NCBI RefSeq assembly: GCF_037975215.1
Contig: NZ_CP150239.1
Coordinates: 47,501-104,000, forward strand
Direction: 5' to 3'
Source: Solibacillus sp. FSL R5-0449
Lineage (GTDB): Bacteria > Bacillota > Bacilli > Bacillales_A > Planococcaceae
DNA length: 56,500 bases
The notes under the pieces were generated by a model that searched no databases, had not been told where the DNA came from, and worked only from the letters and a program-made list of their open reading frames with translations. The position numbers were made by a program, and so were the translations under genes. Position 1 is the stretch's first letter. Each line of letters opens with the position of its first letter. Shown in pieces: positions 11,009-23,020 of the stretch.

Positions 11009-11182
11009 TAATTTAGCATTCATATTTCCTTCATTTAAGGAACTTTTTTGTCATATTTGTACTTTTTAAGGAAATTATAAAAAAAAATTACCATAGAAAA
11101 TTGTGAATAGTCGGAAAGATTTAACCATTTCCCAATATTTAGTTTTGATTTTTCGACAAATCTGAATTCCGATAAACTTTCA

Positions 11183-11211
11183 TTGAAACAATTTTCGTAC
11201 TTCGTTAGAAT
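11183..11211 (+). promoter_or_regulatory. SigA promoter of metS
   Basis: -35 TTGAAA (11183-11188), a 17-base spacer, and -10 TAGAAT (11206-11211), 36 bases before the metS start. The rest of the 340-base abrB-metS gap is AT-rich. I see no T-box or SAM riboswitch in it. Confidence 0.65.
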
Positions 11212-11226
11212 AAGACTTATACTTAA

Positions 11227-13209
<1,983 letters not shown>

Positions 13210-13218
13210 TGTGAAAAC

Positions 13219-13255
13219 AGTCTGTTGGACCCGAAAAGTTCAGCAGACTTTTTCA
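13219..13255 (+). terminator. terminator after metS
   Basis: AGTCTGTTGGAC pairs with GTTCAGCAGACT across seven bases, followed by T5. Confidence 0.85.
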
Positions 13256-13332
13256 TTTACTTAATAACATATAATAATAAATTATATAAATATAATTTAA
13301 TTTTGGATGAAAAAGGATGATAAGTGGATTAC

Positions 13333-13341
13333 TGGTATAAT
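13333..13341 (+). promoter_or_regulatory. possible extended -10 promoter for tatD
   Basis: TGGTATAAT at 13333-13341 is an extended -10 element about 120 bases ahead of tatD. A second TATAAT lies near 13354. No clear -35 is visible. The 13210-13459 gap otherwise shows only AT-rich sequence. Confidence 0.4.
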
Positions 13342-13459
13342 GATTATCGTTTTATAATATGTAAACAATAATAAAAGAGTATTTTGTAATCTATATGTAA
13401 TAATACTGAAAACTAAGAAATATGATCTATGAGTACAATACACGATAGGAGAAATGAAG

Positions 13460-14233
13460 ATGAAAACATTTATCGATACACATGTCCATTTAAACGCAGA
13501 TCAGTATGATGAAGATTTACAGGAAGTTATAGACCGTGCTATTGCTGCAAATGTTGAAAGGATGGTTGTAATCGGCTTCGATAAAAAAACGATAGAGCGT
13601 GCGATGCAACTAATAGAGGATTATGATTTTATTTACGCAGTAATCGGTTGGCACCCGGTAGATGCAGTTGATTGTACAGATGAGTTTTTAAACTGGATCG
13701 AACAGCTTGCGCAGCACCCTAAAGTTGTTGGAATCGGTGAGACTGGTTTGGATTATTACTGGGATAAATCTCCGAAAGATGTTCAGCAGTATTGGTTCCG
13801 TAAGCAGATTCAATTAGCAAAAAAGCTCGAATTGCCAATTATTATTCATAATCGTGACGCAACAGGAGATGTTGTGCAGATTTTAAAAGAAGAAGATGCA
13901 GCAGCTGTGGGCGGGATTATGCATTGTTTCGGCGGTAGTGTTGAAACAGCTCGCGAATGTATAAACATGAATTTCATGATTAGTCTTGGGGGACCGGTAA
14001 CATTTAAAAATGCACGTCAGCCAAAAGAAGTCGCGGCAGAAATTCCACTGGAACATTTGCTGATTGAAACAGATGCGCCGTATTTAGCTCCGCATCCATT
14101 TCGAGGAAAACGAAATGAACCGGCATTCGTTACATTGGTAGCAGAGGAGATTGCTCGCCTGAAGGAATTGCCTGTGGAAGAAGTTGCTAAAAAAACTACG
14201 GAAAATGCCAAGCGCTTCTTTAAAATTCAATGA
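13460..14233 (+). CDS. tatD: TatD family metal-dependent hydrolase
   Basis: TatD-type DNase (YabD), 257 residues, TIM-barrel amidohydrolase-like fold. Metal ligands are visible: DTHVHLN near 5-11, GIGETGLDYYWD near 91-102, the HNRDA motif near 131-135, MHCFGG near 156-161 and ETDAPYLAPHP near 205-215. Family members have 3'-5' exonuclease or AP-endonuclease activity and were linked to DNA repair; the physiological substrate here is unknown. ATG 13460 is preferred over ATG 13454 because it lies seven bases after AGGAG. Confidence 0.94.
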   Translation: MKTFIDTHVHLNADQYDEDLQEVIDRAIAANVERMVVIGFDKKTIERAMQLIEDYDFIYAVIGWHPVDAVDCTDEFLNWIEQLAQHPKVVGIGETGLDYYWDKSPKDVQQYWFRKQIQLAKKLELPIIIHNRDATGDVVQILKEEDAAAVGGIMHCFGGSVETARECINMNFMISLGGPVTFKNARQPKEVAAEIPLEHLLIETDAPYLAPHPFRGKRNEPAFVTLVAEEIARLKELPVEEVAKKTTENAKRFFKIQ

Positions 14234-14387
14234 TGAAAAACTCTAAAAAACAGTAGAAATTAATTTCGGATTTTTATGTTAGGATTGTTTTTCTAAGTGC
14301 AAAAGCTTTAAGATGATAAGTCGCCTCCAATACTAGTTGCAGTACGAGTTCAAGCAAAATGCCCAATTTTTGATAAATTCTTTTTTA

Positions 14388-14416
14388 TTGACAGTAAGAA
14401 AACTAGTACGTATAAT
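14388..14416 (+). promoter_or_regulatory. consensus SigA promoter of yabE
   Basis: A perfect TTGACA (14388-14393), a 17-base spacer and a perfect TATAAT (14411-14416), 31 bases before the yabE start codon. One of the strongest promoters in the window. Confidence 0.88.
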
Positions 14417-14446
14417 CCAACTTTGTATTAAGGAGGCGTTATTTTC

Positions 14447-15646
14447 ATGTCAAATCAATCCATGAAAAGCCAGTTCTTAGGATCATTGAGGAGTAAGCAA
14501 ACAGGGGTCCGAATTCTTTCTGTAGTCCTGTTTGTATCTGTAATTGCATTTGTTCTATACCATGGAACTAAAACTCCTGTCACGTTAACAGTTGACGGAG
14601 AAACCACAAAAATTTATACACACGCAACTACGGTTGATGAGCTACTGACAGCTCAAAATATAGATTATACAAAATACGATAAAGTATCACCCTCACTGAG
14701 TACCAGTATTGATAGTGGAATGTCAATAGAATGGGAACAGGCAAAAGAAGTAGTAATTTCAGTTGATGGAAATCAGTCTAAAGTTTGGACAACTGAAAAT
14801 GTAGTGAAGAACGTTTTGGAAGAAGCAAATATTGAAGTAACAGAGCATGATCTTGTATCACAAAGCTTAGATACAGAAGTAGGAGCCGATAACAAAATCG
14901 ATATTCAAAAAGCGTTTCAGTTAACGCTTGTCGATGGCAAAAAAGAGAGACAAGTATGGTCCACTTCGACTACGGTCGCTAACTTTTTAAAACAACAAGA
15001 GGTTCAATTAGGAGAATCGGATCGGGTCGACAAAGGTTTGGAGGAAGTTATCACTCCAAACGATAAAATCGCAGTTGTTCGCGTAGAAAAGGTTACCGAT
15101 GTAGTGGAAGAATCAGTAGATTTCGCAATTGAAAAGAAAAATGATTCTTCTTTATTAAAGGGCAAAGAAAAGGTTGTTTCAGAAGGTAAAAAAGGTAAAG
15201 TAGAACGCACATATTCTATCGTTAAAGAGAATGGTAAAGTCGTATCGAAAAAGCTTGCTTCTGAAAAAGTAGTTGAAAAACCAAAAACAAAAGTTGTATC
15301 TGTAGGGACAAAAGTTGTCACTGCAAATGTTTCCCGATCAAGTGAACCAAGCTCAGGGAAAGAGTTTTATGTAACTGCAACAGCATATACACCAAATTGT
15401 GCAGGCTGCTCAGGTATTTCGGCAGCAGGTCTTAACCTGCGCGCAAATCCGGATATGAAAGTTATTGCAGTAGACCCTAAAGTTATTCCATTAGGAACAA
15501 AAGTATGGGTTGAAGGCTACGGGAATGCTGTAGCTGCTGATACAGGCGGAGCTATAAAAGGTAAAAAAATTGATGTTTTAGTACCGACAACGTCCAAAGC
15601 AAAAAGCTGGGGACGTAAAAAAGTTCGTATTAAAGTATTGAACTAA
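14447..15646 (+). CDS. yabE: G5 and 3D domain-containing cell-wall protein (YabE, Rpf-like)
   Basis: Probable secreted or membrane-anchored cell-wall lytic/resuscitation-type protein, 399 residues. It has an N-terminal signal anchor (hydrophobic about 23-38), three DUF348 repeats in the 45-220 region (TVDGETTKIYTHATTVDELL and two more), a G5 domain around 220-290, and a C-terminal 3D domain of the MltA/EG45 fold (about 305-399). The 3D domain carries the three Asp of the family: AVDP, AADTGG and KIDVLVP. This is the YabE/YuiC stationary-phase survival family of Firmicutes. Strong AAGGAGGCG Shine-Dalgarno. Confidence 0.93.
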   Translation: MSNQSMKSQFLGSLRSKQTGVRILSVVLFVSVIAFVLYHGTKTPVTLTVDGETTKIYTHATTVDELLTAQNIDYTKYDKVSPSLSTSIDSGMSIEWEQAKEVVISVDGNQSKVWTTENVVKNVLEEANIEVTEHDLVSQSLDTEVGADNKIDIQKAFQLTLVDGKKERQVWSTSTTVANFLKQQEVQLGESDRVDKGLEEVITPNDKIAVVRVEKVTDVVEESVDFAIEKKNDSSLLKGKEKVVSEGKKGKVERTYSIVKENGKVVSKKLASEKVVEKPKTKVVSVGTKVVTANVSRSSEPSSGKEFYVTATAYTPNCAGCSGISAAGLNLRANPDMKVIAVDPKVIPLGTKVWVEGYGNAVAADTGGAIKGKKIDVLVPTTSKAKSWGRKKVRIKVLN

Positions 15647-15836
15647 ATGATTTTTTGCAATTTCAAGCTGAAGTGGAAGAACCTTTGAGACAGTGATGGA
15701 AGTCACTAAACACATATTTTTTGTGATAAAAGCTGACCGACCTGCTATTCTTCAAGGGAAATCTGAATACAATCATGCCGAGGCATAATTGTTTATTCAG
15801 CTGTTTTGTATGTTCAACAATCCAAAATGTATATCG

Positions 15837-15875
15837 GCTTTCTCGCTTTTTGACTGATGGCGAGGGAGCTTTTTT
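15837..15875 (+). terminator. terminator in the yabE-rnmV gap
   Basis: GCTTTCTCGC (15837-15846) pairs with GCGAGGGAGC (15860-15869) using two G-U pairs, followed by T6. It lies 190 bases after yabE; nothing recognisable lies between the two. Confidence 0.8.
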
Positions 15876-15942
15876 CATTGTGAAGGAAATCTAGATTTTA
15901 GCATTGGGTATAACTTTGTAAGAAAGTTTTGTCCCCGTCTAG

Positions 15943-16120
15943 GCTAAAGCGCCAGCTCCTTGCACCATTAGGTCCCTCGTGCAAAAGTGGTGGAGCGTTT
16001 ACTTTTGCGTCCGGCTCTCCTAGTCTTGCGGCTCACACGACGTGAGTCATTGGGGGCATGCCACATGGATGTGGCGTTTTGCCCACTCGGAGCTAAGCGG
16101 GCGATTGAGCACTTTTGTTC
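15943..16120 (-). repeat. structured intergenic repeat, Bacillaceae-1-like RNA (divergent copy)
   Basis: A GC-richer block unlike its AT-rich surroundings. AGCTCC (15954-15959) and GGAGCT (16089-16094) close it. Internal perfect hairpins are TTGCAC/GTGCAA (15960-15984), CTCAC/GTGAG (16032-16046) and GCCACAT/ATGTGGC (16060-16075). Read on the minus strand, two hairpins with loops resembling RUCCU (ATCCAT, GTCGT) stand 13 bases apart, the same architecture as the element at 47646-47805. It resembles the dispersed non-coding repeat common in Bacillaceae genomes. Function unknown. Confidence 0.6.
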
Positions 16121-16198
16121 TTGAAGTTAGCACAGCGGTAACAAAGTGCGATCTGTGGTAAAATAGCGAAAGACTATGTTAGAAATGAGGAACGTTTC

Positions 16199-17642
<1,444 letters not shown>

Positions 17643-17687
17643 AGTGAATTTCACATTAAAAATTTTTAAGAAATCTTAAGAAAAAAG

Positions 17688-17716
17688 TTGACGACTCTGT
17701 ATCACGGTGATAAAAT
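17688..17716 (+). promoter_or_regulatory. upstream veg promoter
   Basis: -35 TTGACG (17688-17693), a 17-base spacer, and -10 TAAAAT (17711-17716). It is the first of two tandem SigA-type promoters ahead of veg. Confidence 0.65.
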
Positions 17717-17727
17717 ATTATATTTTA

Positions 17728-17756
17728 TTGACATTTTAACTACATCATGGTATACT
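17728..17756 (+). promoter_or_regulatory. proximal veg promoter
   Basis: -35 TTGACA (17728-17733), a 17-base spacer, and -10 TATACT (17751-17756), 25 bases before the start codon. B. subtilis veg is known for very strong tandem promoters, and the same layout is seen here. Confidence 0.85.
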
Positions 17757-17781
17757 GTTTTACAGTGAGGTGTATGCGAAA

Positions 17782-18039
17782 ATGCCAAAAACGTTAGCAG
17801 ACATTAAAAAATCATTGGATAGTCATTTGGGTAAACGTTTGCAATTAAAAGCAAATGGTGGTCGCAAGAAAACAATTGAATGCGAAGGCGTCTTAAGTGA
17901 CACTTACCATGCAGTGTTCGTTATTGAACTAAAGCAGGAAGATAATGCGTGTAAACGCGTATCTTACAGTTACACAGATATACTTACCGAAGCAGTAGAG
18001 ATTACTTTTTTAGATGATGCTGTAGCTACCATCAAATAG
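17782..18039 (+). CDS. veg: Veg protein (biofilm-associated)
   Basis: An 85-residue DUF1021 protein, highly conserved in Bacillales. Core: [32 protein letters not shown] and [15 protein letters not shown]. In B. subtilis Veg stimulates biofilm gene expression by antagonising SinR-type repression, and it has a role in spore outgrowth. The ATG at 17782 is preferred over an in-frame GTG at 17770, because GAGGTG (17767-17772) sits nine bases ahead of the ATG and would be inside the longer version. Confidence 0.95.
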   Translation: MPKTLADIKKSLDSHLGKRLQLKANGGRKKTIECEGVLSDTYHAVFVIELKQEDNACKRVSYSYTDILTEAVEITFLDDAVATIK

Positions 18040-18074
18040 TTTTTCTAGTACTTATTTTAATATTTTTAAAAAAG

Positions 18075-18100
18075 CGCTCATTTAAAGTGAGTGTTTTTTT
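18075..18100 (+). terminator. veg terminator
   Basis: CGCTCA/TGAGTG with a 7-base loop, followed by T7. The 3' arm overlaps the candidate -35 of the next gene's forespore promoter. Confidence 0.7.
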
Positions 18101-18117
18101 CTTTTTTGCACATGCTA
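18088..18117 (+). promoter_or_regulatory. candidate SigG promoter of sspF
   Basis: TGAGTG (18088-18093), a 17-base spacer, and CATGCTA (18111-18117). The -10 fits the forespore SigG pattern CATnnTA; the -35 fits TGnATA only partly. The known B. subtilis sspF is SigG-dependent. Confidence 0.5.
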
Positions 18118-18146
18118 AAAGCGTCAACGAAAAGGAGGTTTTTTGC

Positions 18147-18335
18147 ATGGCAAGACAAAAAATTATGTCCAGTCGTCTAAAGGAAGAGATTGCAAAAGAA
18201 CTTGGATTTTATGACGTAGTTCAACGTGAAGGTTGGGGCGGAATTAGAGCTCGTGATGCAGGAAACATGGTAAAGCGTGCGGTTGAAATGGCTCAGGAAG
18301 GCTTGGCTAAACAATCGCAAAACAACCAAAAATAA
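18147..18335 (+). CDS. sspF: alpha/beta-type small acid-soluble spore protein family, SspF
   Basis: A 62-residue spore DNA-associated protein. It matches SspF in the segments LGFYDVV and [17 protein letters not shown]. Expected to accumulate in the forespore. An upstream in-frame ATG at 18087 would add 20 residues, but that extension lies over the veg terminator and candidate SigG promoter. AAAGGAGG positions the ATG at 18147, which is the correct family start. Confidence 0.93.
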   Translation: MARQKIMSSRLKEEIAKELGFYDVVQREGWGGIRARDAGNMVKRAVEMAQEGLAKQSQNNQK

Positions 18336-18351
18336 GTTGACACAAAGATGG

Positions 18352-18388
18352 CACCATCGTAGGTTCTCGCTTACGGTGGTGTTATTTT
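18352..18388 (+). terminator. sspF terminator
   Basis: CACCATCGTA (18352-18361) pairs with TACGGTGGTG (18372-18381), followed by a T-rich tail. Confidence 0.75.
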
Positions 18389-18589
18389 GATGTGAGGAAA
18401 TGAAATTACCTAATACTTAGAATGTCTTACTACTGTATTGCCCGGCATGCGTTTTTTTACGATAATTTGCGAAGAAAAGTGAATGTTTTCGTGCATAATA
18501 CAAGGCTCCCGTATGGTAAAATAGGGGCAATAGAATTTTAATCGCGTATTACATATTATGCGTGCCTTATACAGTAGGAGGAATTTTCA

Positions 18590-19456
18590 ATGTTATACGT
18601 AAAAGCACCCGCAAAAATCAACTTAACACTCGATGTGCTTTATAAACGTCCGGATAATTATCATGAAGTGGAAATGATTATGACAACGGTCGATTTGGCG
18701 GATCGAATTGGACTGGAATCACGAGCAGACGGTCAAATTAAAATCGTTTCAACCGATAATTTTGTTCCGGATGATCAGCGGAATTTTGCATACCAGGCAG
18801 CAGAGCTTTTAAAAAATACATACGGTATTAAAGATGGCGTAACGATTTCAATCGAGAAGCAAATTCCTATAGCTGCGGGTCTAGCGGGTGGAAGCAGCGA
18901 TGCAGCGGCTACATTGCGCGGGTTAAATGAGTTGTGGGAACTAAATTTAACGTTGGACGAGCTTGCAGAACATGGAGCGAAAATCGGTTCTGACGTATCG
19001 TTCTGCGTCTATGGCGGTACAGCTTTAGCGACAGGACGCGGGGAAAAGATTAAAGAACTATCTGCACCTCCAACTTGCTGGGTCGTTTTGGCCAAGCCGA
19101 AAATTGGCGTATCGACAGCGGATGTATATGGTGGATTGAATATTGAAGGTCTACAGCACCCAAACACGAAAGAAATGATTAAAGCAATAGAAACCGAAGA
19201 TTATGAACTAATGTGCAATTCACTTGGAAATGTTTTGGAAACTGTAACATTTAAGCTTCATCCGGAAGTTATAACAATTAAAGAGCAAATGCAGCGCTTT
19301 GGTGCCGACGCGGTACTAATGAGCGGCAGTGGTCCGACAGTATTTGGGCTGGTGGAAAATGAAGCACGTGTTAGCCGAATTTATAATGGATTACGTGGTT
19401 TTTGTGAGGAAGTTTATGTAGTACGTATGTTAGGGGAACGAAATCCACTTGCATAA
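18590..19456 (+). CDS. ispE: 4-diphosphocytidyl-2-C-methyl-D-erythritol kinase
   Basis: Phosphorylates CDP-methylerythritol in the MEP (non-mevalonate) isoprenoid pathway. 288 residues, GHMP kinase fold. [12 protein letters not shown] lies at the N-terminus and the glycine-rich ATP loop [15 protein letters not shown] near 91-105, with a C-terminal [12 protein letters not shown] near 245. GTAGGAGG sits before the ATG. Between sspF and this gene about 200 bases contain no gene; TGGTAAAAT near 18520 may be its -10. Confidence 0.97.
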   Translation: MLYVKAPAKINLTLDVLYKRPDNYHEVEMIMTTVDLADRIGLESRADGQIKIVSTDNFVPDDQRNFAYQAAELLKNTYGIKDGVTISIEKQIPIAAGLAGGSSDAAATLRGLNELWELNLTLDELAEHGAKIGSDVSFCVYGGTALATGRGEKIKELSAPPTCWVVLAKPKIGVSTADVYGGLNIEGLQHPNTKEMIKAIETEDYELMCNSLGNVLETVTFKLHPEVITIKEQMQRFGADAVLMSGSGPTVFGLVENEARVSRIYNGLRGFCEEVYVVRMLGERNPLA

Positions 19457-19499
19457 ATACGTATAATTATGGTAATTTGACTATTAAATATTCGTATTT
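19455..19499 (+). promoter_or_regulatory. inverted pair of PurBox-like sites before purR
   Basis: Two divergent arms, AAATACGTATAAT (19455-19467) and the complement of AAATACGAATATT (19487-19499), are 19 bases apart just before the purR ribosome-binding site. They match the recalled PurBox pattern AWWWCCGAACWWT at 10 and 11 of 13 positions. B. subtilis PurR represses its own operon through such paired boxes at slightly closer spacing. Confidence 0.45.
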
Positions 19500-19527
19500 T
19501 AATTATTAATGTTTAGGAGAGGGTCGC

Positions 19528-20355
19528 ATGAAATGGAAGCGCAGTGAACGCCTTGTAGATATGACTTATTATCTGCTTGAGCATCCGCATCAGTTGATCC
19601 CGCTAACTTATTTTTCTGAGCTTTACAGTTCTGCAAAGTCTTCAATCAGTGAAGATTTAACAATTGTAAAGGAAACATTCGAAGAAAAAGGAATTGGGCT
19701 TTTAATTACCGTACCTGGTGCAGCAGGCGGTGTTAAATATATCCCTAAAATGGCGGAACAAGAAGTTCGTGATATAATTGGGGAATTTATGGGAGAACTT
19801 AGTCAATCCGATCGACTATTACCTGGCGGCTATTTATTTATGACGGATCTTTTAGGGAATCCGGAATTGATGAATCGTGTAGGTAAAGTATTTGCGAGCG
19901 TGTTTGCAGATCGTCAAATTGATGTCATTATGACAGTAGCGACAAAGGGAATTTCAATTGCACATGCGATTGCAAGACATTTGAATGTGCCGGTTGTTGT
20001 TGTACGTCGTGACAGCAAGGTGACGGAAGGTTCAACAGTGAGTATTAATTATGTATCAGGATCTTCTCGTCGTATTCAAACGATGGTTTTATCAAAACGC
20101 AGTATGAAAAGTGGCCAGCGTGTTTTAATTACCGATGATTTTATGAAAGTCGGCGGCACGATGAATGGTATGAAGAACCTACTGGAAGAATTCGAATGTG
20201 AGTTGGCAGGTATCGCGGTATTAGTAGAAGCACAGCATGCTGATGTTACATTAGTGGATGATTACTATTCTTTAGTAAAACTGAAGGAAGTAAATGAGAA
20301 AGATCGCACAATTGCATTAAGTGAAGGTAATTTTTTTCAAAAGGAGAGAAATTAA
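19528..20355 (+). CDS. purR: purine operon repressor PurR
   Basis: PRPP-responsive transcriptional repressor of purine genes. 275 residues: an N-terminal winged-helix domain (about 1-73, [20 protein letters not shown]) and a C-terminal phosphoribosyltransferase-fold effector domain with [17 protein letters not shown] near 201-217 as the PRPP loop. It directly precedes ridA with a one-base gap, as purR-yabJ in B. subtilis. Likely autoregulated through the paired boxes upstream. Confidence 0.96.
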   Translation: MKWKRSERLVDMTYYLLEHPHQLIPLTYFSELYSSAKSSISEDLTIVKETFEEKGIGLLITVPGAAGGVKYIPKMAEQEVRDIIGEFMGELSQSDRLLPGGYLFMTDLLGNPELMNRVGKVFASVFADRQIDVIMTVATKGISIAHAIARHLNVPVVVVRRDSKVTEGSTVSINYVSGSSRRIQTMVLSKRSMKSGQRVLITDDFMKVGGTMNGMKNLLEEFECELAGIAVLVEAQHADVTLVDDYYSLVKLKEVNEKDRTIALSEGNFFQKERN

Positions 20356-20356
20356 A

Positions 20357-20731
20357 ATGAAAACTGTTTCAACAACAAATGCACCAGCAGCAATCGGTCC
20401 ATATGCACAAGGTATTGTAGTAAATAACATGTTTTATTCTTCAGGCCAAATTCCACTGACAGCTTCAGGGGAACTTGTAGATGGCGATATCGAAGTACAG
20501 ACAAATCAAGTATTCGAAAACTTAAAAGCTGTTTTAGCAGCAGCCGGCTCTTCTTTAAACCAAGTTGTAAAAACAACAGTGTTTATGAAAGACATGAATG
20601 ATTTCGCTATAATGAATGAAGTGTATGCAAGTCATTTTGGTGAGCACAAGCCAGCTCGTTCGGCAGTAGAAGTTGCCCGTTTACCAAAAGATGTAAAAGT
20701 TGAAATTGAAGTTATTGCATTAGTAAAATAA
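20357..20731 (+). CDS. ridA: RidA family 2-iminobutanoate/2-iminopropanoate deaminase
   Basis: YjgF/YER057c/UK114 protein, 124 residues, hydrolysing reactive enamine/imine intermediates from PLP enzymes. In B. subtilis (YabJ) it is also required for PurR-mediated regulation. Conserved parts: [23 protein letters not shown], and [26 protein letters not shown], with the substrate-binding Arg in that last segment. ATG 20357 follows AAGGAG; an upstream start inside purR is not needed. Confidence 0.96.
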   Translation: MKTVSTTNAPAAIGPYAQGIVVNNMFYSSGQIPLTASGELVDGDIEVQTNQVFENLKAVLAAAGSSLNQVVKTTVFMKDMNDFAIMNEVYASHFGEHKPARSAVEVARLPKDVKVEIEVIALVK

Positions 20732-20763
20732 TAATTTCTTCATTCTTATATTGTTTATAGCTT

Positions 20764-20808
20764 AAATCCGCGACTTTCTAATTATAGAAAAGACGTGGAT
20801 TTTTTTTA
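20764..20808 (+). terminator. purR-ridA terminator
   Basis: AAATCCGCG and ACTTTCTA pair with TAGAAAAG and CGTGGATTT around a small loop, followed by T8. Confidence 0.85.
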
Positions 20809-20976
20809 TTGGAAAAATATTTTGACTCTATTTATAGCAGTTATTAAGAAAATCTTTATAAATAAGTAGAATATTTAGTTTATTTTAATAATTATAAAAA
20901 TTGTAGATAGAAAAAAATTACATTATATTGTATTCTATTGATAAATGATGTATTTTTAGAAATTTAATGGATGATA
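20809..20976. other. very AT-rich upstream region of spoVG
   Basis: About 170 bases of strongly AT-rich sequence without a gene. In B. subtilis the equivalent AT-rich stretch ahead of spoVG binds AbrB. That role is plausible here but not shown by sequence. Confidence 0.4.
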
Positions 20977-21003
20977 GAAGGATTACAGTTTTTCATCCCG
21001 AAT
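20977..21003 (+). promoter_or_regulatory. candidate SigH promoter of spoVG
   Basis: GAAGGATTA (-35, matching RWAGGA) at 20977-20985 and CGAAT (-10, matching HGAAT) at 20999-21003, separated by 13 bases. B. subtilis spoVG is the classic SigH-controlled gene. Confidence 0.6.
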
Positions 21004-21041
21004 ACTAAAAATTACAAATCAAACTACAGGGGGTATAAATA

Positions 21042-21341
21042 ATGGAAGTAACTGACGTAAGATTACGACGTGTTCAAACAGAAGGACGTATGCGTGCAAT
21101 TGCTTCAATTACGCTAGATGATGAATTTGTTATTCATGACATTCGTGTAATTGACGGGAATACTGGTTTATTTGTAGCGATGCCTAGCAAAAGAACACCA
21201 GATGGCGAATTCCGTGATATTGCACATCCGATTAATTCGAATACGCGCAATAAAATTCAAGAAATCGTTTTGGAAGCTTTCCATGCATCTGCTGAAGAAA
21301 ACACAGAGGGAACTTTGGAGCTTGAAGAAGTGAATGTTTAA
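21042..21341 (+). CDS. spoVG: septation/spore cortex regulator SpoVG
   Basis: A 99-residue nucleic-acid-binding regulator. [27 protein letters not shown] and [22 protein letters not shown] are diagnostic. It affects asymmetric septation and cortex formation, and in related pathogens capsule and virulence genes. AGGGGGT lies eight bases before the ATG. It is monocistronic with its own terminator. Confidence 0.97.
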   Translation: MEVTDVRLRRVQTEGRMRAIASITLDDEFVIHDIRVIDGNTGLFVAMPSKRTPDGEFRDIAHPINSNTRNKIQEIVLEAFHASAEENTEGTLELEEVNV

Positions 21342-21348
21342 TGTTAAT

Positions 21349-21380
21349 TAGGGTCACTCATATGAGGGGGCTCTTTTTTT
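21349..21380 (+). terminator. spoVG terminator
   Basis: GGGTCACTC pairs with GAGGGGGCTC around ATAT with one mismatch and two G-U pairs, followed by T8. Confidence 0.75.
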
Positions 21381-21557
21381 TGTGAATTTTTATAGACAGA
21401 AATGTTCTATAACAGAAAAGTAAAAACTACAATAAGATCGAAAATATACTGATTATTTACTTTTTAACGTAATTTTTTGCTGAATTAGTACACAAAAGAA
21501 AATGTGTCAAACTACTATAGATATTTTAAATTCAAACATTTGTCAAGTCTGAATACC

Positions 21558-21586
21558 TTGAAAAGATTATGAAATTGCTTTATAGT
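21558..21586 (+). promoter_or_regulatory. SigA promoter of glmU
   Basis: -35 TTGAAA (21558-21563), a 17-base spacer, and -10 TATAGT (21581-21586), 38 bases before the start codon. Upstream, 21382-21557 holds nothing recognisable beyond a small TATAGA/TCTATA hairpin. Confidence 0.65.
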
Positions 21587-21623
21587 CATAAGAGAAAATG
21601 AGCTAAATTGGAGGACTTGTAAT

Positions 21624-22994
21624 ATGACGAATATTTTTGCGGTCGTGCTAGCGGCTGGTCAAGGTACACGAATGAAGTCCAAATTATATAAAGTGCTTCA
21701 CCCAGTATGCGGAAAGCCTATGGTGGAACATGTAATCGATCATATCAGCTCATTAAATGTTGAGCGTGTCGTAACTGTTGTAGGACATGGTGCAGAGCTG
21801 GTAAAAGAAACACTAGGAAATAAGAGTGAGTATGTTTTACAAGAAGAACAACTAGGTACAGCGCATGCAGTTCAGCAAGCTGAGCCGATTTTAAGCGGAC
21901 TTAGCGGAACTACACTTGTAGTATGTGGTGATACTCCGTTAATTCGCCCTGAAACAATGCAGGCACTGCTTGATGAACATGCATCACAAAATGCAAAAGC
22001 AACTATTTTGACAGCGGTTACAGATGACCCGACTGGCTATGGCCGTATTTTACGTAACGAACATGGGCAAGTGTCGCAAATTGTTGAACAAAAAGATGCT
22101 ACTTCTGAACAGCAGCTTGTGAAAGAAATTAATACAGGCACATACTGCTTTGATAATGAAGCACTGTTTGAAGCACTTAAGCTCGTTAAAAATGAAAATG
22201 CACAAGGTGAATTCTATTTACCGGATGTTATTGAAATTTTACAAAAGCAAGGTGAAACAGTTGCCGCTTATGTAACAGAAAACTTTGATGAAACACTTGG
22301 CGTAAATGACCGTTTTGCTCTGTCTCAGGCAGAGGAGCTTATGCGTGCACGTATTAATGAACGTCATATGCGCAATGGTGTAACGATTATAAATCCGATT
22401 TCTACACATATTAGTGCAGACGCGGTAATCGGAAGTGATACGGTTCTTCTACCTGGAGTGATTATTGAAGGAAAAACGGTTATTGGCGAAGATTGTAAAA
22501 TTGGTCCAAATAGTCATATTGTTGACAGTCAAATTGGCAATGCGACAACGATTCATAGTTCAGTTGTGCTAAACAGCCAAGTTGGCAGTGAAACAGCAGT
22601 AGGTCCGTTTGCACATTTACGTCCGGAATCTTCATTAGGAAACCATGTAAAAATTGGTAATTTCGTTGAAGTGAAGAAGAGTACGCTAGGTGATGATACG
22701 AAAGTGTCTCATTTAAGCTATATTGGCGATGCAGAAGTCGGCAGTAACGTAAATATTGGCTGCGGTTCAATCACTGTTAACTATGACGGTAAGAACAAAT
22801 ATAAAACAATTATTGAAGACGATGTATTCATTGGATGTAATTCGAACTTAGTTGCTCCGGTAACATTGAAAAAAGGTTCTTTCATTGCAGCAGGATCGAC
22901 AATTACTAAAGAAGTTCCGGAAGATGCATTGGCAATTGCACGTGCTCGTCAGGAAAATAAATTAGGCTATGTGAGTAAATTAAATTCAAAATAA
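21624..22994 (+). CDS. glmU: bifunctional UDP-GlcNAc pyrophosphorylase / GlcN-1-P acetyltransferase
   Basis: Makes UDP-N-acetylglucosamine for peptidoglycan and teichoic acids. 456 residues in two domains. The N-terminal uridyltransferase (about 1-230) has [13 protein letters not shown] near 7-19 and CGDTPL near 100. The C-terminal left-handed beta-helix acetyltransferase (about 250-456) has repeated hexapeptides, SYIGDAEVG and [13 protein letters not shown]. Co-directional with prs, 26 bases apart. Confidence 0.98.
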   Translation: MTNIFAVVLAAGQGTRMKSKLYKVLHPVCGKPMVEHVIDHISSLNVERVVTVVGHGAELVKETLGNKSEYVLQEEQLGTAHAVQQAEPILSGLSGTTLVVCGDTPLIRPETMQALLDEHASQNAKATILTAVTDDPTGYGRILRNEHGQVSQIVEQKDATSEQQLVKEINTGTYCFDNEALFEALKLVKNENAQGEFYLPDVIEILQKQGETVAAYVTENFDETLGVNDRFALSQAEELMRARINERHMRNGVTIINPISTHISADAVIGSDTVLLPGVIIEGKTVIGEDCKIGPNSHIVDSQIGNATTIHSSVVLNSQVGSETAVGPFAHLRPESSLGNHVKIGNFVEVKKSTLGDDTKVSHLSYIGDAEVGSNVNIGCGSITVNYDGKNKYKTIIEDDVFIGCNSNLVAPVTLKKGSFIAAGSTITKEVPEDALAIARARQENKLGYVSKLNSK

Positions 22995-23020
22995 AATTAA
23001 CTAAAATACAGGAGGCCATC

